From Dermacoccus nishinomiyaensis (GTDB lineage Bacteria > Actinomycetota > Actinomycetes > Actinomycetales > Dermatophilaceae), in NCBI RefSeq assembly GCF_900447535.1, contig NZ_UFXX01000001.1, positions 2,170,001 to 2,234,000 on the forward strand: 64,000 bases of DNA, in the 5' to 3' direction. Positions 52,362-62,376 of the stretch are shown here, one piece after another. Numbering within the stretch: position 1 is the stretch's first letter; every line of letters starts with the position of its first letter. The notes beneath the pieces were generated by a model, which saw only the letters and a list, made by a program, of their open reading frames with translations, did no database searches and had not been told where the DNA came from. The position numbers were made by a program, and so were the translations under genes.

Positions 52362-53360
52362 ATGCCCGCTGTGAACGAACTTCATGCCTCGTCATGGCTG
52401 ACCGACTGGCGACCGGGCTCATGGGGCACCCTCTTCGTCGCAGTCGTGGCGATCGGCTACGGCGCCGCCTGGATCCGCGCACGCCGTCGCGGACGAGCTG
52501 ACGTCTCGTGGCTCGCGTGGTTCTTGACGTTCGGAGCCGGCGCCCTCGCCTACACGCTGTGCGGGCCTGTCGAGGTGTGGTCGACGCGCCTCATGTGGGT
52601 GTTCGCGCTGCAGGTCGCGCTGCTCGTCGCCGTCATCCCGACCGGCTTCGCGCTCGCGCGCCCCGTCGACGTCATCGAGGGCGCGACGGGGTCGACGGCG
52701 CTGCGCCGAGTGCTCGGCGGGCGCCTCGGACGGGCGCTCATGTACCCGTTCGTCAGCTCGATCCTCGCGATGGTGAGCGTCATCGTCGTCTTCTTCACGC
52801 CCTACGGGCAGGCCGCGCTCGACTCCACGCCGATGCGCATCGTGCTCACCGTGCACCTTTTCGTCGTCGGCGTCATCGTCGTGCTGCCCCTGCTCGCCGG
52901 CGATCTGCTGCCCGCGTGGGCCGGGCCCGGCGTGCGCGTCCTGCTCGCCTGCGTCGACGGCCTGTTCGACGCGATCCCCGGCATCCTCGTCATGACGCAC
53001 CACGATCTGCTCATGCCGCACTTCCCCGGCTTCGCGGCGTCCGCCGCCACCTACAGGGGCGACATGTCCACCTCGCTCGATCAGAAGTTCGCCGGGGGAG
53101 CGCTGCTCGCCGTCGCCGAGAGTGTCGGGCTGCCCCTGCTCGCAGCCGTCTTCATCGAATGGATGCGGGCCGATCGCGCGAGCGCCCTCCGCGCCGACGC
53201 CGAACTCGACGCCCAGTACGGCGACGGCCCCGGCAGGACGACGCCGTGGTGGATCACCGCGGCACCCACCACGTCCGAGGGCAGCGCCGACGCGACCCTC
53301 ACCGCCTCCGAGGGCGACGCCGACGCCGCGTCCGATCGGACGTCGACGCCCTCCACGTGA
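52362..53360 (+). CDS. cytochrome c oxidase assembly protein, caa3-type CtaG family
   Basis: A 332-residue protein with about seven spans. LWVFALQVALLVAVIP-like segments, a conserved HL in IVLTVHLFVVGVIVVLPLLA, and DAIPGILVMTHHDLLMPHF match CtaG_Bac/caa3_CtaG proteins that help build the oxidase copper centre. The C-terminus is a Ser/Thr/Ala/Asp tail. ATG 52362 and GTG 52371 are both possible starts; the longer frame overlaps tRNA-Pro and is rejected. Confidence 0.8.
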   Translation: MPAVNELHASSWLTDWRPGSWGTLFVAVVAIGYGAAWIRARRRGRADVSWLAWFLTFGAGALAYTLCGPVEVWSTRLMWVFALQVALLVAVIPTGFALARPVDVIEGATGSTALRRVLGGRLGRALMYPFVSSILAMVSVIVVFFTPYGQAALDSTPMRIVLTVHLFVVGVIVVLPLLAGDLLPAWAGPGVRVLLACVDGLFDAIPGILVMTHHDLLMPHFPGFAASAATYRGDMSTSLDQKFAGGALLAVAESVGLPLLAAVFIEWMRADRASALRADAELDAQYGDGPGRTTPWWITAAPTTSEGSADATLTASEGDADAASDRTSTPST

Positions 53361-53414
53361 CGCACACCACGATTCGGAGCGTTCTCCCAGCGGGGCTCAC
53401 GGGCAATTCCCCAG

Positions 53415-54574
53415 ATGAGTCCTCACCCTTCCTCCATGGGGTTGAACGGGACGTGGCTGCCGATCGTGCTCGGCTGCGCCGCGGCACTCGTTCTCGTCGT
53501 CATCGTCCGGGGAGGCTCGTGGGGGGCGCAAGCCGTGGATGCAGGCGCTGTCGCGCCTCGGCCTGACGGCACTGTTCACCACGCTCGCGCTCATCGGTGC
53601 CCTGTCAACAACGAGTAGGCGTTCTACACGAGTTGGGGTGACCTGCTCGGCGACTCGCCTGCGGACACGCCGCGTCACTACGGCGCGCCCACGCCGGCGC
53701 CCGCCCTGGATCAGCAGGCCCCTCCGCGAGCGCCACCCCGACGGCGCCGACGACGCCGCACGCCCTGCCCGCGCTGCCGCAGCCGGGTCAGCGCCTGCAG
53801 AAGTGCGAGATCCCGGGCCCGAAGAACGCCGACGGGCGCCCCACCGCGTCGCGCAAGGTGTACGTCCAGCTGCCGGTGGGGTACGACCAACACTCCGCGA
53901 CGCGTCACCCCGTCATCGTCGCGATGCACGGATTGCCGGGAAGCCCAGAGACGTACAGCAAGCTCGACCACCTCTACACGCGTCGACAGGGCTGTCAGCG
54001 ACCGCCGCATCGCCGCGCCCATCGTCGTCGTGCCGCAACTCAACCGCACCCTCGACGACGACACGGAGTGCATCGACGACCCGCACGGCCTGCAGACCGA
54101 GACGTGGCTCGCCTCCACGCTGCCGACGTGGGTGAAACACACCTTCGCCGTCGCGCCCGGGCGCGGGTCGTGGGCGACGTGGGGGTACTCCCTCGGCGGA
54201 TGGTGCGCCTCGATGCTGACGATGAAGCACCCCGCGACGTTCGGCGCCGCCGTCGCCTACCAGGGCTACTTCCGTCCGCAGTTCGACGGCCACCCGCCGT
54301 TTCCCCCAACTCGCCGCAGGCGCGCAGCTACGACCTCATCGCCCTGGAGAAAGCCAACCCGGTGCCCGTGTCGCTGTGGCTGTTCGCCTCCGACGCCGAC
54401 AAGGTGAGCTACCCCTCCGTCAAGGAGTTCCTCACCGTGGTGAAGCGGCCCACCGACGTCACGGCGCGCATCGCGCAGGGCGGCGGCCACCGCCTGTCGG
54501 TGTGGACGCGCAAGATCCCGCGCTCGTTCGACTGGCTCGTCGAGGTGCAGCCCGGTTTCGCACCGCGTCCCTGA
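53415..54574 (+). pseudogene. secreted/membrane esterase, decayed by several frameshifts and a nonsense codon
   Basis: Pieces in three frames join into one alpha/beta-hydrolase: two membrane segments (WLPIVLGCAAALVLVVIV; LGLTALFTTLALIGALS), a VNNE-stop-AFYTSWGDLLG piece with an in-frame TAG near 53617, KVYVQLPVGYDQHSATRHPV with HGLPGSPETY, then PIVVVPQLNRTLDDDTECID and the nucleophile elbow TWGYSLGGWCASML, and finally KANPVPVSLWLFASDADKVS with GGGHRLSVW (His). Frame changes occur near 53525, 53610, 53700, 53990 and 54300. Neighbouring genes are intact, so decay rather than poor sequence is likely. Confidence 0.8.
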
Positions 54575-54609
54575 ACGCCGGGGCAGCGACGCAGGGGAAG
54601 AGCCTGACG

Positions 54610-54649
54610 TAAAGAACGCGTCAAGACGCGACAAGGCGACCTCAAGACG
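54610..54649 (+). promoter_or_regulatory. phased direct repeats, likely KdpE-binding sites
   Basis: TAAAGAACG (54610), TCAAGACG (54621), ACAAGGCG (54631) and TCAAGACG (54642) recur every 10-11 bp, so all face the same side of the helix, 37-76 bp before kdpF. OmpR-family regulators such as KdpE bind direct repeats with this period. Confidence 0.6.
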
Positions 54650-54685
54650 AGCGGTGCGCCGCCGGGGCGGTTGCACGCTCGATCC

Positions 54686-54772
54686 ATGATCGAAATCGTC
54701 ATCGCGGGCATCATCGCCCTCGCACTGCTGGGGTACCTGCTGTACGCCCTCATCCGGCCCGAGAAGTTCTGA
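54686..54772 (+). CDS. kdpF: potassium-transporting ATPase small subunit KdpF
   Basis: A 28-residue single-span peptide (MIEIVIAGIIALALLGYLLY then ALIRPEKF). It stabilises the KdpABC complex in the membrane. It is placed 11 nt before kdpA. Small, but the sequence and position are diagnostic. Confidence 0.92.
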   Translation: MIEIVIAGIIALALLGYLLYALIRPEKF

Positions 54773-54783
54773 GGGCCGCGCAC

Positions 54784-56421
54784 ATGAACGTCACTCTTCA
54801 GGCGATCTGCATGATCGCCACCATCGCGCTGCTGCTGGCGTTCGTCCACGTGCCGCTCGGCACCTGGATGTACCGCTGCTTCACGGATGAGAATGACTGG
54901 GCGCCGGAGCGCCTCATCTACCGGGCCGTCGGCGTCGACCCGCGCGTCGAGCAGGGCTGGCGCACGTACGCCGTCGCCAGCGTCATGTTCGGCGTCGCGT
55001 CCGTCGTGCTGCTGTTCGCGCTCATCATGGCGCAGGGCGTCCTGCCCTGGGGCCTGGGGCGCAGCCAGGACTGGCACACGGCCTTCAACACGGCCGTGTC
55101 GTTCACGACGAACACGAACTGGCAGAGCTACGGCGGTGAGTCGGGCGCCGGGTACACCGTCCAGATGGCCGGCCTGAACGTGCAGAACTTCGTCTCCGCC
55201 GCGACGGGCATGGCCGTCGCCGTCGCCCTGTGCCGCGCGATCGCGCGCAGCAACGCCGCGACGATCGGCAACTTCTGGGTCGACCTCGTGCGCAGCTGCA
55301 CCCGCATCCTGCTGCCCATCGCGTTCGTCGGCGCGCTCGTGCTCGTCGCGGGCGGCGTCATCCAGAACCTCAGCAGCCCGCACGACGTGACGACGCTCGT
55401 CGGCGGCAGCCAGACGATCCAGGGCGGCCCCGTCGCCTCCCAGGAGGTCATCAAGCTGCTCGGCACGAACGGTGGCGGTTTCTTCAACGCGAACTCGGCG
55501 CACCCGTTCGAGAACCCGAACGCGTGGACGAACCTGTTCGAGATCCTCCTCGTGCTCGCGATCCCCTTCTCGTTGCCGTGGATGTACGGCCTCATGGTCG
55601 GCGACCGCCGTCAGGGCGCGGTGTTCACGACGGCCATGGGCGCCCTGTTCACCCTGAGCGCCGGCCTCGGCATCTGGGCCGAGTCCAGCGGTGCGCTCGG
55701 CTCGATGGAAGGCAAGGAGCAACGCTTCGGCATCGTCGGATCGGTGCTGTTCGGCACCGCGACGACGGGCACCTCGACCGGTGGCGTCAACATGATGCAC
55801 GACTCGATGAGCCCCCTCGGCGGCGGCCTCATGATGCTCAACATGATGCTCGGTGAGGTCTCGCCCGGCGGCGTCGGCACCGGCCTGTACAACATCATCA
55901 TCTTCGCGCTGCTCACCGTCTTCATCGCCGGCCTCATGGTCGGACGCACGCCCGAACTGCTCGGCAAGGCCATCGGCCGACGCGAGATCACGTACTCGGC
56001 GCTCGCCGTCGTCGTCATGCCCGCGCTCGTGCTGATGTTCACCGCCGCCGGTGTCGTGCTGCCGGTCGCGAAGGACGCCCTGCTCAACCACGGCCCGCAC
56101 GGCCTGAGCGAGATGATGTACGCCTACACGTCGGCGTCGAACAACAACGGTTCCGCCTTCGCGGGCCTGGCGGCCGACCAGCCGTACCTCAACCTCACGC
56201 TCGCGGCGTGCATGTTCCTCGGACGCTTCCTGCCCATCGTGCTCGTGCTCGCCGTCGCCGGCGCGCTCGTCTCGCAGCAGCGGCGCCCCGCCACGGCCGG
56301 CACGATGCCGACCCGCGGGCCCGTCTTCACCAGTCTGCTCGTCGGCATCATCGTCATCGTCGCCGGGCTGACCTTCTTCCCCTCACTCGCTCTCGGCCCG
56401 ATCGCGGAGGCCCTCTCGTGA
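54784..56421 (+). CDS. kdpA: potassium-transporting ATPase subunit KdpA (K+ channel subunit)
   Basis: A 545-residue protein with ten spans of the SKT superfamily. Selectivity-filter loops are visible: [53 protein letters not shown] and [11 protein letters not shown]. KdpA binds and conducts K+ within the high-affinity KdpFABC pump. Its stop overlaps the kdpB start (GTGA). Confidence 0.97.
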   Translation: MNVTLQAICMIATIALLLAFVHVPLGTWMYRCFTDENDWAPERLIYRAVGVDPRVEQGWRTYAVASVMFGVASVVLLFALIMAQGVLPWGLGRSQDWHTAFNTAVSFTTNTNWQSYGGESGAGYTVQMAGLNVQNFVSAATGMAVAVALCRAIARSNAATIGNFWVDLVRSCTRILLPIAFVGALVLVAGGVIQNLSSPHDVTTLVGGSQTIQGGPVASQEVIKLLGTNGGGFFNANSAHPFENPNAWTNLFEILLVLAIPFSLPWMYGLMVGDRRQGAVFTTAMGALFTLSAGLGIWAESSGALGSMEGKEQRFGIVGSVLFGTATTGTSTGGVNMMHDSMSPLGGGLMMLNMMLGEVSPGGVGTGLYNIIIFALLTVFIAGLMVGRTPELLGKAIGRREITYSALAVVVMPALVLMFTAAGVVLPVAKDALLNHGPHGLSEMMYAYTSASNNNGSAFAGLAADQPYLNLTLAACMFLGRFLPIVLVLAVAGALVSQQRRPATAGTMPTRGPVFTSLLVGIIVIVAGLTFFPSLALGPIAEALS

Positions 56422-58433
56422 ACGCATCACTCGCCCTTACGGCCCTCGAATCGGCGCCGGACGCCCTGCGCAAGCTCGACCCGCGCCACCTCGTGCGCAC
56501 CCCCGTCATCTTCGTCGTCTGGGTGGGCTCGGTGCTCACGACGGTGCTGTCGATCATCCACCCGTCGGTGTTCTCGATCTCCGTCACGATCTGGTTGTGG
56601 CTGACGATCCTGTTCGCCAACCTCGCCGAGGCCATCGCTGAAGGGCGCGGCAAGGCGCAGGCCGACACCCTGCGTCAGACCCGCGTCGACTCCATCGCCC
56701 GCCGCCTCATGCCGCACGGCGGCGAGGAGCGCGTGCCCGGCACCGAACTGCGCGTCGGCGACCGCGTCGTCGTCGAGGCCGGCGAGGTCATCCCCGGTGA
56801 CGGCGACGTCGTCGACGGTGTCGCGACGGTCGACGAGTCGGCCATCACCGGTGAGTCGGCGCCCGTCATCCGCGAATCGGGTGGCGATCGCTGCGCCGTC
56901 ACCGGCGGTACGACGGTGCTGTCGGACCGCATCGTCGTCGAGATCACGAGCAAGCCCGGTGAGACGTTCATCGACCGCATGATCGCGCTCGTCGAGGGCG
57001 CCGAACGGCAGAAGACGCCGAACGAGATCGCCCTCGGCATCCTGCTGACGACGCTGACAATCATCTTCGTCCTCGCCGTCATGGCGATCTGGCCGATGGC
57101 GAGCTACTCGGGCCACGACATGTCGCTCGTCGTCCTCGTCGCGCTGCTCGTCTGCCTCATCCCGACGACGATCGGTGCGCTGCTGTCCGCCATCGGCATC
57201 GCCGGCATGGATCGCCTCGTGCAGCACAACGTGCTCGCGATGTCGGGGCGCGCCGTCGAGGCCGCAGGTGACGTCTCGACGCTGCTGCTCGACAAGACCG
57301 GCACGATCACCTACGGCAACCGCCGCGCCGGTGACGTCGTCCCCGTCGAGGGTGTCTCGCGCGCGGATCTCGTCCGCGCCGCTTGCCTGTCGTCGCTCGC
57401 CGACGAGACGCCCGAAGGCCGGTCGATCGTCGAATACGCTGCGGCAGAAGGGTTCACGGCGACCGAGATCGCGGACGTCGTCACCGTTCCGTTCACCGCG
57501 CAGACCCGCATGTCCGGTATCGACCTGCCCGACGGCAGCGCCATCCGCAAGGGCGCCGGCTCGGCCGTCGCCGCGTGGGTGCACGAGCTGGGCGGCCACA
57601 TGGCGCACGACATCGACGCTCGTGTCGAGGCGATCAGCCAGGCCGGCGGCACGCCACTCGTCGTCGCCGAGCGTGACGCCGACGGCACCGCCCGGATGCT
57701 CGGCGTCATCCACCTCAAGGACGTCGTCAAGCCCGGCATGGCCGAGCGTTTCGCGCAGATGCGCGAGATGGGCATCCGCACCGTCATGATCACGGGCGAC
57801 AACCCGCTGACGGCCGCCGCGATCGCGAAGGAGGCGGGGGTCGACGACTTCCTCGCCGAGGCGACGCCCGAGGACAAGATGCGCCTCATCAAGGCCGAGC
57901 AGGAAGGCGGACGTCTCGTCGCGATGACCGGTGACGGCACGAACGACGCGCCCGCCCTCGCGCAGGCCGACGTCGGCGTGGCGATGAACACAGGCACGTC
58001 GGCGGCGAAGGAGGCCGGCAACATGGTCGACCTCGACTCCAACCCGACGAAGCTCATCGACGTCGTCGCCATCGGCAAGCAGCTGCTCATCACCCGCGGA
58101 GCGCTGACGACGTTCTCGATCGCCAACGACGTCGCGAAGTACTTCGCGATCATCCCCGCGATGTTCGTCGTCATCTTCCCGGGCCTGAGCAAGCTCAACA
58201 TGATGCATCTGCACAGCCCCGAGTCGGCGATGCTGTCGTCGGTCATCTTCAACGCCCTCGTCATCGTCGCGCTCATCCCGCTCTCGCTCAAGGGCGTGGC
58301 GTACCGCTCGCTCGGTGCCGCCGCGATGCTGCGCCGCAACCTGCTCGTCTACGGCGTCGGCGGCGTCATCGCGCCCTTCGTGGGCATCAAGCTCATCGAC
58401 CTCGTCCTGTCCGTCATCCCGGGAGTGAAGTGA
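56418..58433 (+). CDS. kdpB: potassium-transporting P-type ATPase subunit KdpB
   Basis: A 671-residue P-type ATPase. Phosphorylated Asp292 is in [34 protein letters not shown] is the actuator loop with [24 protein letters not shown] is the hinge motif. ATP hydrolysis here drives K+ uptake through KdpA. GTG start inside the kdpA stop. Confidence 0.97.
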   Translation: MNASLALTALESAPDALRKLDPRHLVRTPVIFVVWVGSVLTTVLSIIHPSVFSISVTIWLWLTILFANLAEAIAEGRGKAQADTLRQTRVDSIARRLMPHGGEERVPGTELRVGDRVVVEAGEVIPGDGDVVDGVATVDESAITGESAPVIRESGGDRCAVTGGTTVLSDRIVVEITSKPGETFIDRMIALVEGAERQKTPNEIALGILLTTLTIIFVLAVMAIWPMASYSGHDMSLVVLVALLVCLIPTTIGALLSAIGIAGMDRLVQHNVLAMSGRAVEAAGDVSTLLLDKTGTITYGNRRAGDVVPVEGVSRADLVRAACLSSLADETPEGRSIVEYAAAEGFTATEIADVVTVPFTAQTRMSGIDLPDGSAIRKGAGSAVAAWVHELGGHMAHDIDARVEAISQAGGTPLVVAERDADGTARMLGVIHLKDVVKPGMAERFAQMREMGIRTVMITGDNPLTAAAIAKEAGVDDFLAEATPEDKMRLIKAEQEGGRLVAMTGDGTNDAPALAQADVGVAMNTGTSAAKEAGNMVDLDSNPTKLIDVVAIGKQLLITRGALTTFSIANDVAKYFAIIPAMFVVIFPGLSKLNMMHLHSPESAMLSSVIFNALVIVALIPLSLKGVAYRSLGAAAMLRRNLLVYGVGGVIAPFVGIKLIDLVLSVIPGVK

Positions 58434-58434
58434 C

Positions 58435-59007
58435 ATGTTCGTTCTTCGTCAGGGTTGGGCCGCGCTTCGTGCGCTCCTCGTCCTCACCGTCGTCCTCGGC
58501 ATCGCCTACCCGTTGCTCGTCACGGGCGTGGCGCGGGCGATGCCGGCCCGGGCGGACGGCTCGATCGTCCGCGCCGAGGGTCGCGAGGTGGGTTCCAGTC
58601 TCATCGGCCAACCCACGAGCGACGCGAAGTGGTTCGCGGCGCGCCCGTCCGCCGTCGACGCCCCCGGCGCCGAGAGCGGCGGCTCGAACCTCGGCCAGAA
58701 CGCCGACGAGCAGAAGAAGGCGATCACCGAGCGTCGTGCGGCGCTGACGAAGGCCAACCCGAACGCGACGGGCCCGATCCCGGACGACGCCCTCACCGCG
58801 AGCGGCAGCGGCGTCGACCCGGACATCAGCGTCGCCTATGCCCGCTGGCAGGCACCGCGGATCGCCGCGGCCCGCGGGATGAGCGTCGCCGACGTCGAGA
58901 AGGTCATCGACGCCCACATCGAGAAGCCGGCCCTGGGCTACCTCGGCGCCGAACGGGTCAACGTGCTCGACCTCAACATCGCACTCGCGCAACGCGCTGC
59001 TCGCTGA
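58435..59007 (+). CDS. kdpC: potassium-transporting ATPase subunit KdpC
   Basis: A 190-residue protein: one N-terminal span (LRALLVLTVVLGIAYPLLVT) and a periplasmic-side domain with SSLIGQPTSDAKWFAARPSA, SGSGVDPDISVAYARWQAPR and VNVLDLNIAL. KdpC stabilises the KdpAB complex and raises ATP affinity. It starts 1 nt after kdpB ends. Confidence 0.96.
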   Translation: MFVLRQGWAALRALLVLTVVLGIAYPLLVTGVARAMPARADGSIVRAEGREVGSSLIGQPTSDAKWFAARPSAVDAPGAESGGSNLGQNADEQKKAITERRAALTKANPNATGPIPDDALTASGSGVDPDISVAYARWQAPRIAAARGMSVADVEKVIDAHIEKPALGYLGAERVNVLDLNIALAQRAAR

Positions 59008-59044
59008 GCGGGCGGAAACCGCGACGGCAGAAGAAGATGGACGC

Positions 59045-61684
59045 ATGACACGAGGCACGTTGCGCATCTACCTCGGTGCGGCCCCCGGCGTCGGCAAGAC
59101 CATGGCGATGCTCGCCGAGGGCCGACGCCGGGCCGGGCGGGGAACGGACGTCGTCGTCGGTTTCTGCGAGACCCACGGGCGCACGGCGACGGCCGTCGCG
59201 CTCGAGGGCCTCGAGGTCATGCCGCGACTGCGGCGCGAGTACCGGGGCGCGACGCTCGAGGAGATGGACCTCGACGCCGTGCTCCGGCGCGCGCCGCAGG
59301 TCGCGCTCGTCGACGAACTCGCGCACACCAACGTGCCGGGCGGCCGCCACGAGAAGCGGTGGCAGGACGTCGAGGACCTGCTCGCGGCGGGCATCGACGT
59401 CGTCTCCACCGTCAACATCCAGCACCTCGAATCGCTCAACGACGCGGCGTTCGCCATCACCGGCGTGCTGCAGCGCGAGACGGTGCCGGATGTCGTCGTC
59501 CGGCGCGCCGAGCAGGTCGAACTCATCGACATGGCGCCCGAGGCACTGCGTCGGCGGATGGCGCACGGCAACGTCTACAAGCCGGAGAAGGTCGACGCGG
59601 CGCTCGCCAACTACTTCCGCCAGGGCAACCTGACGGCCCTGCGCGAGCTCGCGCTGCTGTGGCTCGCCGACCGCGTCGAGGAGAGCCTGACGGCCTACCG
59701 CAGCGACCATGACATCGTCGGTACGTGGCCGACACGTCACCGTGTCGTCGTCGCCCTCTCCGGTGGGCGCGAGGGCGCGACGCTGCTGCGCCGCGCCGCC
59801 CGCATTGCCGCGCGCGGCAGCGGCGGCGAGATGCACGCCGTCTTCGTCGTGCGCGACGACGGCCTGCGCACCGCCGAGGCCGACGTCGTCAGCGGCCTGC
59901 GACGCCTCACCGAAGAGCTCGGCGGGACGTTCCACACCGTCAGCGGGCCCGACGCGGCCGAGGCCGTCCTGCACTACGCGCGCGGCGTCAACGCCGACCA
60001 GATCGTCGTCGGCCTCAGCCGGCGCTCGCGGGCCCAGGCGATGCTGCGTCCCGGCACGGGCGAGCGCATCATCGCGGGTTCGGGCGAGGACATCGACGTC
60101 CACGTCGTCACCCACGAGCTCGCGCACGTGGGCTCGTCACCGACCGAACGCGAGGGGTTGTCGACGCGCCGGGTGCGGCTCGGCTTCCTCACCTCGGTGA
60201 CCGCCCCGGCGCTGCTGAGCGCCCTGCTCGTGCCGCTGCGCTCCGGTGTCGGGCTGCCGCTCATCGTGCAGCTGTACCTGCTGCTCACCGTGGTCGTCGC
60301 GCTCATCGGCGGGATGGCGCCCGCGATCACGGCCGGTGTGCTGTCGTCCCTGCTCATCAACTGGTTCTTCACCCCGCCCATCGGCACGCTGACGATCTCC
60401 GACCCACAGAACGTCGTCGCGCTCGTGCTCTTCGTCGTCATCGGCGCCGCCGTCTCGCTCGTCGTCCACGCGAGCGCCCGCCGGGCCGCCGACGTCAGCG
60501 CCTCGCACCAGGAGGCGACGGCGCTCGCCGAACTCAGCCACACGATGCTGTCCTCCGCCGACCAGCTCGCGCTGCTGCTCACGCGCTCGCTCGAGATGTT
60601 CGACCAGGACGCGGCGGCCGTCGTGCGCACCCGCGGGCCGGGTCGCAGCGTCATCGCCTCGACGGACGGCTACAGCGACGTCGCCGCGCAGGCGCTGCCG
60701 CGCGAGAAGACGACGGTCGAGCGCATCGACGACGAGCACGACCTCGTCCTCGTGGGGCGCCCCGTCCCCGCCGAGCGGCAGCGGCTGCTGGGGGCGTACG
60801 CGATGCACGCGGCGGCCGTGCTGCACCGTCGAGCGCTGCTCGACCTCGCCGAGTCGGCCGACACCCTCGTGCGCGACAACAAGGCGCGCACCGCGCTGCT
60901 GTCCGCCGTCTCCCACGATTTGCGCACGCCCCTGGCCGGCATCAAGGCCGCCGTCGGCAGCCTGCGCAGCGACGAGGTGACGTTCTCGCCGGAGGACCAG
61001 GCGGAACTGCTCGAAGCCGTCGAGACGTCGGCCGATCGGCTCGATGCGCTCATCGGCAACCTGCTCGACGCCTCACGGCTGCAGACCGGCGCGCTCGTCG
61101 CGAACCCGCGCGAGATCGACCTCGCCGAGGTCGTCACACCCGCGGTGCGCGCCCTCGAGACACCCGATCGCGTCACCTGGCACCTCGACGACGCCGCGCG
61201 CCACGTCGTCGCCGACCCCGGCCTGCTCGACCGCGTCCTCGCGAACGTCCTCGAGAACGCCCTGCGTCACGGCGGCAGCGACGGCGTTGTCGTGACGACG
61301 AGTGCGCTCGGCCCGCGCGTCGAACTACGCGTCGCCGACCACGGCCCCGGCATCCCCGACGAGGCGCGCGAAGAGATATTCCGGCCCTTCCAGCGCTACG
61401 GCGACGCACCCGCGGGTGACGGCATCGGGCTCGGTCTCGCCGTCGCGCGCGGCCTGACGGAGGCGATGGGCGGCATGCTGGAGGCGGAGACCACTCCCGG
61501 TGGAGGTGTCACGATGGTCATCGTCCTGCCGGCCGTGGCGAACGCAGCGGGTGCGACGAGCGAGGCCGAGCCCGGCGCTGAATCGGAACCCGAGTCGGCG
61601 CCCGAGGCCCGGCCCCAGGACGCTGAGGCCGACCAGCCGGTCGATACCCGGTTCGCAGACGCAACCACGCGCGGTGAGTCATGA
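59045..61684 (+). CDS. kdpD: sensor histidine kinase KdpD
   Basis: An 879-residue sensor. The N-terminal KdpD domain has Walker A LGAAPGVGKT (to residue 19) and VDELAHTNVPGGRHEKRWQD; a universal-stress-protein-like domain follows (about 230-350), then four spans (about 380-475), a GAF-like domain, the H-box SHDLRTPLAG with His624, and HATPase motifs ENALRHGG, DHGPGIP and GIGLGLAVARGL. It senses low K+ or osmotic stress and phosphorylates KdpE. The last ~50 residues are an acidic extension. Confidence 0.96.
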   Translation: MTRGTLRIYLGAAPGVGKTMAMLAEGRRRAGRGTDVVVGFCETHGRTATAVALEGLEVMPRLRREYRGATLEEMDLDAVLRRAPQVALVDELAHTNVPGGRHEKRWQDVEDLLAAGIDVVSTVNIQHLESLNDAAFAITGVLQRETVPDVVVRRAEQVELIDMAPEALRRRMAHGNVYKPEKVDAALANYFRQGNLTALRELALLWLADRVEESLTAYRSDHDIVGTWPTRHRVVVALSGGREGATLLRRAARIAARGSGGEMHAVFVVRDDGLRTAEADVVSGLRRLTEELGGTFHTVSGPDAAEAVLHYARGVNADQIVVGLSRRSRAQAMLRPGTGERIIAGSGEDIDVHVVTHELAHVGSSPTEREGLSTRRVRLGFLTSVTAPALLSALLVPLRSGVGLPLIVQLYLLLTVVVALIGGMAPAITAGVLSSLLINWFFTPPIGTLTISDPQNVVALVLFVVIGAAVSLVVHASARRAADVSASHQEATALAELSHTMLSSADQLALLLTRSLEMFDQDAAAVVRTRGPGRSVIASTDGYSDVAAQALPREKTTVERIDDEHDLVLVGRPVPAERQRLLGAYAMHAAAVLHRRALLDLAESADTLVRDNKARTALLSAVSHDLRTPLAGIKAAVGSLRSDEVTFSPEDQAELLEAVETSADRLDALIGNLLDASRLQTGALVANPREIDLAEVVTPAVRALETPDRVTWHLDDAARHVVADPGLLDRVLANVLENALRHGGSDGVVVTTSALGPRVELRVADHGPGIPDEAREEIFRPFQRYGDAPAGDGIGLGLAVARGLTEAMGGMLEAETTPGGGVTMVIVLPAVANAAGATSEAEPGAESEPESAPEARPQDAEADQPVDTRFADATTRGES

Positions 61685-62358
61685 GTGAACGAGTGCTCGT
61701 CGTCGACGACGACCCGACGATCGCGCGGACGCTGCGCATCAACCTCAAGGCGCGCGGCTTGGACGTCGAGACCGTCGGGTGCGGCCTCGATGCCCTCAGC
61801 ACGTGCGCAGACGCGATGCCCGACCTCGTCGTCCTCGACCTCGGCCTGCCCGACCTCGACGGCGTCGACGTGCTGCGCCAACTGCGTCAGAGCTCGAGCG
61901 TGCCTGTCATCGTGCTGTCGGCTCGTCAGGAAGCCGATGACAAGGTCGAGGCGCTCGACGAGGGTGCCGACGACTACGTGACGAAACCGTTCGGCATCGA
62001 GGAGCTCATGGCGCGCGTGCGGGCCGCGCTGCGGCGAGGCGGCGCCGAACCGTCCGGCCCGGCGCCCGTCGTCACCGCGGACTTCTCGCTCGACTTCACG
62101 ACGTACGAGGCGAGCGGGCCGACGGGGGCCGTCCACCTCACGCCGACGGAGTGGCGCCTGCTCGCCGAACTCGCGCGCCACCGCGGGCGCGTCGTGCCGC
62201 ACGAGCAACTGCTGCGCGCCGTGTGGGGGCCGCAGTACGGGCGCGAGTCGAACTACCTGCGCGTCTACTGCGGGCAGCTGCGTCGCAAGCTCGAACCCGA
62301 ACCGTCCCTCCCGCGCTGGATCGTCACCGAACCCGGCATCGGCTACGTGCTGCGCTGA
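61681..62358 (+). CDS. kdpE: two-component response regulator KdpE
   Basis: A 225-residue OmpR-family regulator: receiver domain with acidic pocket VVDDDP, phosphorylated Asp53 in LVVLDLGLPDLDG and Lys in DDYVTKPFG; winged helix with HLTPTEWRLLAELARHRGRV and YLRVYCGQLRRKLE. It activates kdpFABC; candidate sites lie at 54610-54649. ATG overlaps the kdpD stop. Confidence 0.97.
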   Translation: MSERVLVVDDDPTIARTLRINLKARGLDVETVGCGLDALSTCADAMPDLVVLDLGLPDLDGVDVLRQLRQSSSVPVIVLSARQEADDKVEALDEGADDYVTKPFGIEELMARVRAALRRGGAEPSGPAPVVTADFSLDFTTYEASGPTGAVHLTPTEWRLLAELARHRGRVVPHEQLLRAVWGPQYGRESNYLRVYCGQLRRKLEPEPSLPRWIVTEPGIGYVLR

Positions 62359-62376
62359 CGCGCCGCGCAGGGCTCG

